Source: Bacteroidota bacterium
Lineage (GTDB): Bacteria; Bacteroidota; Bacteroidia; Sphingobacteriales; Sphingobacteriaceae
Assembly (NCBI GenBank): GCA_029851965.1
Contig: JARKUW010000143.1
Coordinates: 1-37,599, forward strand
Length of the DNA stretch: 37,599 bases
Direction of reading: 5' to 3'
Within the stretch, counting starts at the first letter, position 1. Each line of letters opens with the position of its first letter. Shown piece by piece: positions 1 to 8,682 of the stretch. The notes beneath the pieces are model-generated. The model searched no databases. It saw only the letters and a list, made by a program, of their open reading frames with translations, and was not told the DNA's origin. The position numbers were made by a program, and so were the translations under genes.

Positions 1-383
1 ATAGCGATTCCATGTCGCCAGCTGCGCGGTTTCAGTCAGATATAAATACATTTGTTGAATTGGGCTGTACAGCCCCTGAGAATCCTACATGTTATGACAA
101 CAGCAGGCCTGCATGCACATGGGTGCGGTAAGGTAAGCTTGTTTGAATACTTTCTGGTTTAAATTTGAATTTCTAGCCTTTTCCATCACAATCGAATTTA
201 CATATACTCAGGTTCCGCTTTTCAGGTTGTTTTCGCTGAGGCATGGAAGATGATGTATATTTTTCTGCGAATATAGCGCAAAAACTAAATAGTCTATAGA
301 CTTCGTAGATTTTTTTATTCAAATGACAATCTTATTCCATTTGAAGGCTATCTTTGGGGAATTATCTACAGACATATCATCCA

Positions 384-1643
384 ATGAAGAGAATAACAAA
401 TATTTTAGCACTGACCGCAGTTGTTGTATTTCACAGTATAGGAGCCCAGGCCCAGCGGAAACAAGCCCCTGCTAGCACTACCGCTGCTGTTGCTCCAGCC
501 GGAAAGTGGCGTGGTGTATTTAAACTTAGACCAGGAGTCCAGGTGCCTTTTAACTTCGAAATCGCGGGAGAAAGTCCGGATAAACAACATATCGTGTTTC
601 TGAACGCAGAAGAGCGCCTTGAAGGCGGGCGTGTGATCAGCAAAGGCGATTCACTGTTCGTGAAGTTAGATCAATTTGATAATGAGTTTGCTTTTAAGGT
701 ATATAAGGATTCCCTGTCCGGCGTATTGAGAAAGCAGGACGGAACAGGCAAACCATTATCTGTTGTTGCGGAGCCCGGAAAGAGCTACCGCTTTCAGCCG
801 GGCAGCAAAGCCCCGGAAGCAGATTTTTCAGGTAAATATGATGTCGTATTTAAAGGCCAGAATGGGAACGATGAAAAAGCCGTGGGCGTATTCAAACAGG
901 AAGGCAGCAAGATTACCGGAACCTTCCTGAGGGTTACGGGTGACTCCCGTTATCTGGAAGGTGTTGTTGATGGTAATAATTTCTCCCTTTCCAGCTTTAT
1001 TGGTTCCAGTCCCTCTTATTTCAGTGGCAGCTTTTCTAAAGATGGGACCCTCACCGGGAATGTGATTGGTCTGAGAGGAAATCAACCCTTCAGCGGGGTG
1101 CTAAATGCAGAAGCTTCTCTGCCCGATGCGGACAAATTAACCTTTCTGAAGGACGGCTATAAGACTTTGGATTTCTCTTTTCCGGATGTTAATGGGAAGA
1201 AGATCTCACTAAGCGACGAGAAGTATAAGAACAAGGTGGTTATATTGACCATTACTGGAACCTGGTGCCCGAACTGTATGGATGAAGCAACGTTCATTGC
1301 ACCATGGTATAAGGAAAACCGGGACCGTGGTGTTGAGGTTATTGGAATTCACTATGAACGGCAGACAGATCCGGAATATGTAAAGAAAGTGCTGGGACGC
1401 TTCCGTGAGCGGTTTGACATCCAGTATGACCAGGTCATCGCAGGAACTACAGACAAGAATGTGGTCGCGAATTCGCTTCCGGCATTGAAGAACTTCATAT
1501 CGTTCCCAACGACGATTATCATCAATAAGAAAGGGGAAGTGGCTAAGATCCATACTGGCTACAGCGGACCGGCAACGGGTAAATATTATACAGAGTACGT
1601 CGAAACGTTCAACAAGGAAATTGATGAGCTGCTGAAGCAGTAA
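384..1643 (+). CDS. TlpA/AhpC-TSA-type thioredoxin-fold protein, exported
   Basis: ORF 354..1643. An internal ATG at 384 begins a signal-peptide-like N-terminus (MKRITNILALTAVVVFHSIGAQAQ). C-terminal TWCPNCMDE redox motif. Confidence 0.85.
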   Translation: MKRITNILALTAVVVFHSIGAQAQRKQAPASTTAAVAPAGKWRGVFKLRPGVQVPFNFEIAGESPDKQHIVFLNAEERLEGGRVISKGDSLFVKLDQFDNEFAFKVYKDSLSGVLRKQDGTGKPLSVVAEPGKSYRFQPGSKAPEADFSGKYDVVFKGQNGNDEKAVGVFKQEGSKITGTFLRVTGDSRYLEGVVDGNNFSLSSFIGSSPSYFSGSFSKDGTLTGNVIGLRGNQPFSGVLNAEASLPDADKLTFLKDGYKTLDFSFPDVNGKKISLSDEKYKNKVVILTITGTWCPNCMDEATFIAPWYKENRDRGVEVIGIHYERQTDPEYVKKVLGRFRERFDIQYDQVIAGTTDKNVVANSLPALKNFISFPTTIIINKKGEVAKIHTGYSGPATGKYYTEYVETFNKEIDELLKQ

Positions 1644-1732
1644 GTTTAAGCGCGGGACCCGAGCTTTCTTATCATAGATCATTAATTTCTGGTGGCTGGA
1701 AGTATAACTTTGGTTAACTAAAAAGATTTGAT

Positions 1733-2647
1733 ATGCTCGATATCGTAATAGAATCCCGAAACGCGGAGATCATGCCGGGCTTCGCCGTAAAACGCATTCT
1801 CCCATTTCAACTTCGCAGGATGGTGGGGCCCTTTATCTTTATGGATCATGGTGGTCCGATCAGTATGCCGGTAGCTGCGGCGAGCAACATCGATGTTCTT
1901 CCACACCCGCATATCGGTTTGTCGACCGTAAGCTACCTGTTCAGCGGTAAGGTAACCCATCGGGACAGTCTCGGTGTCGAGCAGCTGATTAAGCCGGGGG
2001 AGGTGAATTGGATGACTGCCGGGAAGGGAATTGCGCATAGTGAACGGTTCGAAGATCCGGCAATGCTTGCCGGTGGTGAACTCGAAATGATTCAGACCTG
2101 GGTAGCGCTACCCGAGAAAGATGAGGAGGTCGATCCATCGTTTAAAAACTATAAAGCAGAACAACTGCCGGTATTTACGGATACCGGAGTTTGGATGCGT
2201 TTGATCGCAGGTGATGCTTTCGGCTTGAAAAGCGATGTTCAGGTAAGTTCCCCCTTATTTTATTTGCACGTTGTACTGGATGAGGGTGCCCGGTTTGGTC
2301 TTCCCAGGGGTTATAGTGAAAGAGGTGTATACATCGTAAAGGGCAGTCTGGAAGTCAACGGAATTACCTATAGCGCCGGAAAATTACTCGTGTTCACGAG
2401 CGGAGTCGACCCGCTGATTATTGGGAAGGAAAACAGCACGCTGATGATGCTGGGTGGGGAACACCTGGGAAACCGGTACATCTGGTGGAACTTTGTGTCC
2501 AGCCGTAAAGAACGGATAGAACAGGCGAAGGAAGACTGGAAGCAAGGCCGCATTATTCTGCCGCCCGCGGACAATACCGAATTTATTCCGCTGCCGCTGG
2601 ATCGTTCCCGGCCAGCAGGGGGGCCGCCTCCCGGGGCGCTCTCCTAA
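1733..2647 (+). CDS. Pirin family protein
   Basis: Cupin/pirin signatures: FIFMDHGGP, HPHIGLSTVSYLFSGKVTHRDSLG, VNWMTAGKGIAHSER. Confidence 0.93.
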   Translation: MLDIVIESRNAEIMPGFAVKRILPFQLRRMVGPFIFMDHGGPISMPVAAASNIDVLPHPHIGLSTVSYLFSGKVTHRDSLGVEQLIKPGEVNWMTAGKGIAHSERFEDPAMLAGGELEMIQTWVALPEKDEEVDPSFKNYKAEQLPVFTDTGVWMRLIAGDAFGLKSDVQVSSPLFYLHVVLDEGARFGLPRGYSERGVYIVKGSLEVNGITYSAGKLLVFTSGVDPLIIGKENSTLMMLGGEHLGNRYIWWNFVSSRKERIEQAKEDWKQGRIILPPADNTEFIPLPLDRSRPAGGPPPGALS

Positions 2648-2716
2648 GCAATACACCTAAAAGAATCTTCCCGTTTTCGGGTCTAATCGATCAATTAAAA
2701 GCTTTACAAAAATAGT

Positions 2717-3736
2717 ATGGAAATTGGAGTAGATAGTTTTGCATCGGCCATGTACGGTCGCAATGCCCTGAGTAGCGTTGATGCCATGGAGCAGTTACTG
2801 GACAGGATCGTATCGGCTGATGAAGCCGGGCTTGATGTATTCGGCATTGGCGAGCATCATAAAAAGGAGTTTTTGGATTCTGCTCCGGCGGTTATCCTGT
2901 CTGCTGCCGCTGCCCGCACCAAACGTATACGGCTTACGAGTGCTGTTACGGTGTTGAGTACCTCAGACCCGGTGCGTGTGTACCAGAATTTTGCCACCTT
3001 AGACCTGATTTCCAAAGGGCGCGCAGAGCTTGTCGTTGGACGTGGCTCAGCCATTGACGCGTATCCGCTGTTTGGATTTGATCTGAAGGATTATGACGCA
3101 CTGTTCAAAGAGAAGCTGGAACTGCTGCTGCAGATTCGCGATCAGGAGTTTGTTACCTGGTCGGGGCGATTCAGACCAGCATTACAAAACCAGCCGGTTT
3201 ATCCCAGATCCATGCAGGAGAAATTGCCGGTCTGGCTGGGTGTCGGCGGTACGCCGGAATCGTTTGTCCGCGCCGGATCGCTGGGCTTACCTTTGATGGT
3301 AGCGATTATCGGTGGTGAAACGGAGCGTTTTCGTCCTTTGGTTGACCTTTACCGGGAAGCGGGCGCACGGTCCGGTTTCACTCCGGATCAGCTAAAGGTT
3401 GGATTGCACTCACCGGGTTATGTGGCTGCTACTGCAGCGCAGGCCGTGGAAGATTATTATCCGGGCTATGCGGAACTGTGGACGAAGTTGGGAAGGGAAC
3501 GGGGCTGGCCGCCGGTGACCAGAACGCAGTTCAACAACCTTCTGGGTCCTAAAGGTGTGCTGGTTGTCGGCGGGCCAGAGCAGGTGGCTGAAAAACTGTT
3601 AAGACACAGTGCAGCATTGGGTGGTGTGGATCGCTTTACTTTTCAGATGGACAATGCCGGGCTAAGTCATAAACAATTGTTGCAATCCATTGAATTGATC
3701 GGTAAGCAAGTCATGCCGCTTATCAAAAACGCATAA
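2717..3736 (+). CDS. LLM class flavin-dependent oxidoreductase (luciferase-like)
   Basis: MEIGVDSFA...DEAGLDVFGIGEHHKKEF...LTSAVTVLSTSDPVRVYQNFATLDLIS matches the luciferase-like monooxygenase family. Confidence 0.92.
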   Translation: MEIGVDSFASAMYGRNALSSVDAMEQLLDRIVSADEAGLDVFGIGEHHKKEFLDSAPAVILSAAAARTKRIRLTSAVTVLSTSDPVRVYQNFATLDLISKGRAELVVGRGSAIDAYPLFGFDLKDYDALFKEKLELLLQIRDQEFVTWSGRFRPALQNQPVYPRSMQEKLPVWLGVGGTPESFVRAGSLGLPLMVAIIGGETERFRPLVDLYREAGARSGFTPDQLKVGLHSPGYVAATAAQAVEDYYPGYAELWTKLGRERGWPPVTRTQFNNLLGPKGVLVVGGPEQVAEKLLRHSAALGGVDRFTFQMDNAGLSHKQLLQSIELIGKQVMPLIKNA

Positions 3737-3741
3737 AACGA

Positions 3742-3772
3742 AAGCAGCTGCCTTGATGGGCAGCTGCTTCTT
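3742..3772. terminator. Rho-independent-like hairpin between convergent genes
   Basis: AAGCAGCTGCC-TTGATG-GGCAGCTGCTT followed by CTTT; 11-bp stem. Confidence 0.7.
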
Positions 3773-3809
3773 TATGGATCGGCTAATCTACTATTCAGCG
3801 GCTAATTTT

Positions 3810-4421
3810 CTATTTTGCTAAGGTCATTGCAGTTTGGTCTGCATTCATGATTGCTTCAGAAGCATATGATTCTGATTTTCTACTTGAAAAGTCTGCGGAC
3901 TTTATGCTCTTGCGGTTGCTTGCTACCATGGTGCTTTGTTCTGCAGTACCGTTAAGTTTCAGAACGGCATCATCCTTTACTATTGTATACAGGCTTTTTG
4001 CGGTTGTTTTAACTTTTACATTGGCTGTTTGGCCAAGGAACAACTGAAGATTTTCTACATCGAAGTTATTGCTCGTAACGACCTCGGATTGTCCGTAAGC
4101 TTCCACCCTTTGTAAGTCTTTCAAGGTAATGTTCAGTGTAACCTGTCCGGATTCCAGTGAGTTGATGTACAGTGTTTGTCCGTTGCTGGTTACTGATGTT
4201 TTTAATGCATTGTAGTTGTCTGCACCCACTACACTTTGCTGATCACCCTGTGTCAATACGATCTTCACATTTCCGCTTACCCAGATCCTGTTGATGCTTG
4301 ACGCAGAACGAGGCGTTACTTCTGATTTTACGGGCTCAGCGGCAAAGGTTGTTGCTACTGAAGATGTTACTACTACTGCTGCTAATGCTACTGCGAATAC
4401 TGTTTTGGCTAGAGTTTTCAT
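3810..4421 (-). CDS. Head GIN domain protein (DUF2807), exported; paralog 1
   Basis: Signal peptide (MKTLAKTVFAVALAAVVVTSSVATTFA), then a beta-rich GIN-type region (IWVSGNVKIVLTQGDQQSVV..VEAYGQSEV). Strongly similar to ORFs 9664..10275 and 10301..10912. Confidence 0.82.
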   Translation of the reverse strand: MKTLAKTVFAVALAAVVVTSSVATTFAAEPVKSEVTPRSASSINRIWVSGNVKIVLTQGDQQSVVGADNYNALKTSVTSNGQTLYINSLESGQVTLNITLKDLQRVEAYGQSEVVTSNNFDVENLQLFLGQTANVKVKTTAKSLYTIVKDDAVLKLNGTAEQSTMVASNRKSIKSADFSSRKSESYASEAIMNADQTAMTLAK

Positions 4422-4521
4422 GGCTTTATGGTTTTAAGATTATTTGTTGTTTTTTGTAATTAAGACGCCATCACAGCAGAAACGTTTCACTCAAAACCGG
4501 GGTAATATACCAGCACGAGGA

Positions 4522-4556
4522 GCCTTTAGACCAACGCCTGTAATCTCTCGACGAAC
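4522..4556 (-). promoter_or_regulatory. 35-bp element upstream of GIN paralog 1
   Basis: GCCTTTAGACCAACGCCTGTAATCTCTCGACGAAC (plus strand) is identical to 11012-11046. In both copies a TAATATAC box lies exactly 11 bp on the gene side. Confidence 0.6.
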
Positions 4557-4685
4557 GGATTCATCCCATAAGCGTTGTCGACCAACGCTGCCATCCACTT
4601 GACTCAATTTAGCTACGAGAAACCTCAATTCGGTTATATGCGCTTGCGGTGAGTTGGCCACCTTTGGGATCTAATAAAAAGAATA

Positions 4686-4940
4686 ATGAATATAATAGGT
4701 GAAGCCATAGGTATGCCGGATCTAAAATGGAACGTAATCGCTGAGGAGCAAATGCTTAAGGGGATGTTGGCTGCAGGTATGAACGAATGGATTGCTAATG
4801 GTTTCGTAGCCATGCAGGCTGCCCAGAGCAGTGGCGCTTTATACGAAGATTTTTACCAGCATAAACCTGAATTGGGCAAAACCAAATTTAGGGACTTCGT
4901 AAAGGAATTTGCGCAGGTATATAATGAGGGTACGAAGTAG
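4686..4940 (+). pseudogene. C-terminal remnant of an NmrA-like NAD(P)-binding oxidoreductase
   Basis: 84-aa ORF (IIGEAIGMPDLKWNVIAEEQMLKGMLAAGMNEWIANGFVAMQAAQSSGALYEDFYQHKPELGKTKFRDFVKEFAQVYN) resembles the C-terminus of about 290-aa NmrA-family proteins. The Rossmann domain is absent and there is an in-frame stop upstream. Confidence 0.6.
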
Positions 4941-5003
4941 GACAATGAAGAACCCGTCTATTATCCACTTGGTAAATTATTCACGATAACGTAAGTTTAA
5001 GCA

Positions 5004-5921
5004 ATGAAAAAATCAGGAAGTTCAGTCTATAAACTTGACTCTTTAACCGACTTTCACCGGATGTTTGGACTTCCAAAGCCCAAACATCCCCTGATCAGCT
5101 TCATGGATATCAGCCAGATGCAATTTGCACCAGAAACGCTGCCGCGCCTGCTGTCGATGGATTTCTACAAAGTGGCTTTTAAGACCAATACATGCGGAAA
5201 AGCGAAATATGGGCAGAGCTATTATGACTTTGGCGAGGGAGGGCTTGTTTTTACTTCACCTGGTCAGGTGTTTGAAAGCCCGGATAGGTCTGCTGTTACC
5301 GGCAATATTCTATTGTTTCATCCGGATCTTCTGCTTGCTTATCCACTGTCAAGAAAAATAAAACAGTATGGCTTTTTCTCCTATGCTGCAAACGAAGCGT
5401 TGCAATTGTCAGATCAGGAAAGAGGGACGATCATGAATGTATTCAGCATCATTGATGAGGAATTAAACAGCCGGATAGATGACTTTAGCCAGGACGTGAT
5501 TGTCTCGCAATTGGAGCTGCTGCTCAACTACAGCAATCGCTTTTACAAGCGGCAGTTTATTACCCGTAAGGCTGTTAACAATGACCAGTTGCAGAAGCTG
5601 GAAGAAATTTTGGATGATTACTTCCGTGAGGAAAAAGCGATCACGGCGGGCGTTCCTACGGTTCAATACCTTGCAGAGCGGTTGAACCTGTCTCCAAGTT
5701 ATCTGAGTGATATGTTGCGTACGTTAACCGGTCAGAATGCACAACAGCTTATTCATCACAAACTGGTTGAAAAGGCAAAGGAGATATTGTCGGCTTCAGA
5801 ATTATCGGTTGCTGAAGTCGCCTATCAACTGGGCTTTGAACATCCTCAATCCTTTAGCAGGCTGTTTAAAGCGAAAACGGAGCAGTCGCCACTTGAATTT
5901 AGAGCTTCCTTTAGCCGTTAA
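5004..5921 (+). CDS. AraC family transcriptional regulator
   Basis: C-terminal HTH_18 signature: LAERLNLSPSYLSDMLRTLTGQNAQQLIHHKLVEKAKEIL..SVAEVAYQLGFEHPQSFSRLFK. Confidence 0.93.
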   Translation: MKKSGSSVYKLDSLTDFHRMFGLPKPKHPLISFMDISQMQFAPETLPRLLSMDFYKVAFKTNTCGKAKYGQSYYDFGEGGLVFTSPGQVFESPDRSAVTGNILLFHPDLLLAYPLSRKIKQYGFFSYAANEALQLSDQERGTIMNVFSIIDEELNSRIDDFSQDVIVSQLELLLNYSNRFYKRQFITRKAVNNDQLQKLEEILDDYFREEKAITAGVPTVQYLAERLNLSPSYLSDMLRTLTGQNAQQLIHHKLVEKAKEILSASELSVAEVAYQLGFEHPQSFSRLFKAKTEQSPLEFRASFSR

Positions 5922-5936
5922 GGATTTCAGCGTTCC

Positions 5937-6311
5937 TTAACGCATACTTTTCAGGGCTTCCACCCTGTGCATCATTCCCCAATCAATCATGGAGTCTATG
6001 ACATCAGCGATGCTTTTGCCGGAAGGCGTCAATTCATACTCGATCAGAACGGGCGATTGAGGGTATACCTTCCGCATGACGATGCCGTTGATCTCCAACT
6101 CTTTTAATTCTTTGGACAACATGCGGGGCGTAATCTTTTCTATATTCTCCAGTAAGTCCTTAAACCTGACCTTATCATGCAGCAGCGAAGCGATAATCGG
6201 CAGCTTCCATTTACCGCTCATTACGTTCAGGGTGTCTGTCAGGGCGAGAACATAATGTCGTGGGCACTGCTGCACTTTATCCCGGTCTATTAACTGCTTG
6301 AAATCACTCAT
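5937..6311 (-). CDS. HxlR family winged-helix regulator
   Basis: CPRHYVLALTDTLNVMSGKWKLPIIASLL..RFKDLLENIEKITPRMLSKELKELE, typical HxlR. Confidence 0.93.
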   Translation of the reverse strand: MSDFKQLIDRDKVQQCPRHYVLALTDTLNVMSGKWKLPIIASLLHDKVRFKDLLENIEKITPRMLSKELKELEINGIVMRKVYPQSPVLIEYELTPSGKSIADVIDSMIDWGMMHRVEALKSMR

Positions 6312-6423
6312 GTTGGTTGGTTTTCATTTTTGTTGGTATACAAATGTATAGTGCTTATTCTGAATAACAAAGTATACTTCGTATAGTAATAACAGTAGGT
6401 TTGAATCTATAAAAGAAACATAT

Positions 6424-7302
6424 ATGATTTTAGTTACAGGTGCCACAGGTGAATTTGGGTCGAAAGCCATCGGCCATTTATTAGAAAAAGGTGTTCGTCC
6501 GTCTGAGATTTCAGCATTGGTCAGAGACGTCTCGAAAGCCAAAGATCTGGAGGATAAGGGAGTTGAGTTGAGGGTAGGCGATTATACAGATCCAGCATCG
6601 CTTGCGAAAGCATTCCAGGGCATAGACAAGCTGTTGCTGGTTTCCAGCAATGATAAGCAGGCCATCGAAAACAGAACTGCACAACATAAAAATGTGATCA
6701 ACGCGGCAAAGGAAGCTCGGGTTAAGCATACCATTTATACCTCATTCGTCCGGAAGCCACATTCTGAGGATACTGCTATAGCCGCATTTCAGCATTCGCA
6801 TGTACAAACGGAAGACGCCTTAAAGAACAGCGGTATGAAGTACACGATACTTCAGAATGGCATTTACCTGGAGATGATCCCGATCTTTACGGGACAGAAA
6901 GTCGCGGAAACAGGCATGATATTTTTTCCCGCTGCGGAGGGTAAGGCAAGCTTCGTGCTTCGTGAAGAATTGGCTGAAGCTGCGGCGCATGTACTGGTAA
7001 CGGAAGGGCATGAAAATAGGATTTATCAGCTGACCAACACCGCGTCGGTATCCTTTGCTGACATCGCAAATGCACTATCTGATACCTTTGGGAAGGACAT
7101 AAAATACCAATCGCCAGCAGTTGACGAATTTGAGTCTGTAATGAAAAACGCTGGAGTACCGGACTTATACATCGGCATGTTCTCCATGTGGGCGAAAGCG
7201 ATAGAGGAGGGTGCAATGGATGTAGCGGATAACACCCTGGCGGATTTTCTGGGAAGAACGCCAACAACAATGCCGCAATTTATCAATCCGGTTTACGGCT
7301 AA
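6424..7302 (+). CDS. NmrA-like/QorB-like NAD(P)-binding SDR oxidoreductase
   Basis: MILVTGATGEFGSKAIGHLLEKG Rossmann GxxGxxG motif. Divergent from HxlR, like ytfG/ytfH-type pairs. Confidence 0.9.
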   Translation: MILVTGATGEFGSKAIGHLLEKGVRPSEISALVRDVSKAKDLEDKGVELRVGDYTDPASLAKAFQGIDKLLLVSSNDKQAIENRTAQHKNVINAAKEARVKHTIYTSFVRKPHSEDTAIAAFQHSHVQTEDALKNSGMKYTILQNGIYLEMIPIFTGQKVAETGMIFFPAAEGKASFVLREELAEAAAHVLVTEGHENRIYQLTNTASVSFADIANALSDTFGKDIKYQSPAVDEFESVMKNAGVPDLYIGMFSMWAKAIEEGAMDVADNTLADFLGRTPTTMPQFINPVYG

Positions 7303-7640
7303 ATCATCTGGCTTTTTTTAATGGTTCGTTGTCTGAATTCGACGGACCATTGTTTCATTTGATCAATAACAGGTTTCAGGGTTAACCCGTCTTTGGTCAA
7401 GCTGTATTCAACAGTGATGGGAACGGTATTGAATGTTTGTCGTTTCAGTATGCCGATCGCTTCTAAGTCTTTAAACTCCTTGATGAGCATCTTAGGTGAA
7501 ATTCCTTTCACTTCCCTTTCCAGTTCTTTGAATCTTTTTTTACCAAAGTACAGGTTTGTTAGGATGTGAAGTTTCCACTTGCCGCCCAATACTTTCATTA
7601 TAAACTGCATGTCGTCGATATGTGTTCCGCAAATTTCCAT
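7299..7640 (-). CDS. HxlR family winged-helix regulator
   Basis: MQFIMKVLGGKWKLHILTNLYFGKKRFKELEREVKGISPKMLIKEFKDLE. Confidence 0.92.
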   Translation of the reverse strand: MEICGTHIDDMQFIMKVLGGKWKLHILTNLYFGKKRFKELEREVKGISPKMLIKEFKDLEAIGILKRQTFNTVPITVEYSLTKDGLTLKPVIDQMKQWSVEFRQRTIKKSQMI

Positions 7641-7889
7641 AAGGTGTATTCTTGTGTGTATTGATTTACAGTAAGCTATATAATCCTATGTTAATATACT
7701 TTCCGGTAACTGCTTGCTAAAGTATAGTGTTGGATTTACATTCACAAACAATGCCTGATATTGGAGGATGGTAAAGTTAAAGAAGCAGTATACGGCCTTT
7801 CATTTTGGTTACAGATGTCCTTGATTTGGTTATCGGGGAGCGGCTCTGGTTTGTGAGATTTGGTTTATTCATTTACTAAATCAAAAATT

Positions 7890-8663
7890 ATGGAAAGTCA
7901 GATTGAATCATCAGCCAATCAGCCGCTTGTGGCCCTTGTAACGGGTGCCAACCAGGGCGTAGGATTTCAGACTGCAAAAGCGCTTGCAGGTAATGGTTAT
8001 CGGGTATATATCGGGTCCCGTAACCTGGGCAACGGCGAAAAGGCAGCCGCCGGGATTGGCGCAAATGCATATGCCATCCAACTTGATGTTACACAGCAAG
8101 CGAGCATTGATGCTGCAGTCGCACGCATACAAGAGGAGCAAGGTCGTCTGGACCTGCTCGTGAACAATGCAGGCATAGCCCATGCGGGTAAACCAGGCCG
8201 CACATTAGAAGAGATCATGGAAGATGGGCGCGCCGTTCATGCAGCTCTGGATGAGGTACGGGCGGTCTGGGAGACCAACGTGTTCGGTGTTATTGCAGTT
8301 ACACAGGCGACGCTGCCCTTGCTCAGAAAATCGTCGGCAGCACGTATTGTTAATGTTTCCAGCGGCCTGGGGTCACTCACCTGGATAGCTGATCCGGCTT
8401 GCTGGGCGAGGGAACATTTCGGTGTGGTTTATGCCGCTTCGAAAACAGCACTTAACGCCGTCACAATGGCCTTTGCCATAGAACTGGAAAAGGAAAATAT
8501 TAAGGTTAATGCGGTGAGTCCCGGGTATACGGCTACGGCGTTGAACAACTTTCAGGGCACCGATTCACTGGAGACAGGCTCCCGTGAACCGATCCGTGTG
8601 GCATTGGAAACAAATGGCCCTACGGCTACTTTCACCGGTCCGGATGGCCCGCTTCCCTGGTAG
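7890..8663 (+). CDS. SDR family oxidoreductase
   Basis: ALVTGANQGVGFQTAKAL, LDLLVNNAGIA, YAASKTALNAVT and NAVSPGYTAT. ORF is open from 7860; the ATG at 7890 (MESQIES) is the more likely start. Confidence 0.9.
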   Translation: MESQIESSANQPLVALVTGANQGVGFQTAKALAGNGYRVYIGSRNLGNGEKAAAGIGANAYAIQLDVTQQASIDAAVARIQEEQGRLDLLVNNAGIAHAGKPGRTLEEIMEDGRAVHAALDEVRAVWETNVFGVIAVTQATLPLLRKSSAARIVNVSSGLGSLTWIADPACWAREHFGVVYAASKTALNAVTMAFAIELEKENIKVNAVSPGYTATALNNFQGTDSLETGSREPIRVALETNGPTATFTGPDGPLPW

Positions 8664-8682
8664 TTAATTGTTATCTTTAGTT

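Noticed and set aside
1-353. Non-coding left edge of the window
   Set aside because: No ORF or RNA signature recognised; only the small palindrome at 291-302 stood out, so no feature is claimed.
4529-4564. Minus-strand mini-ORF MNPFVERLQALV* spanning the 35-bp element (possible leader peptide)
   Set aside because: The C-terminal FVERLQALV* frame is shared by both copies, but only the left copy has a start codon; identity is better explained as a regulatory DNA element or duplication.
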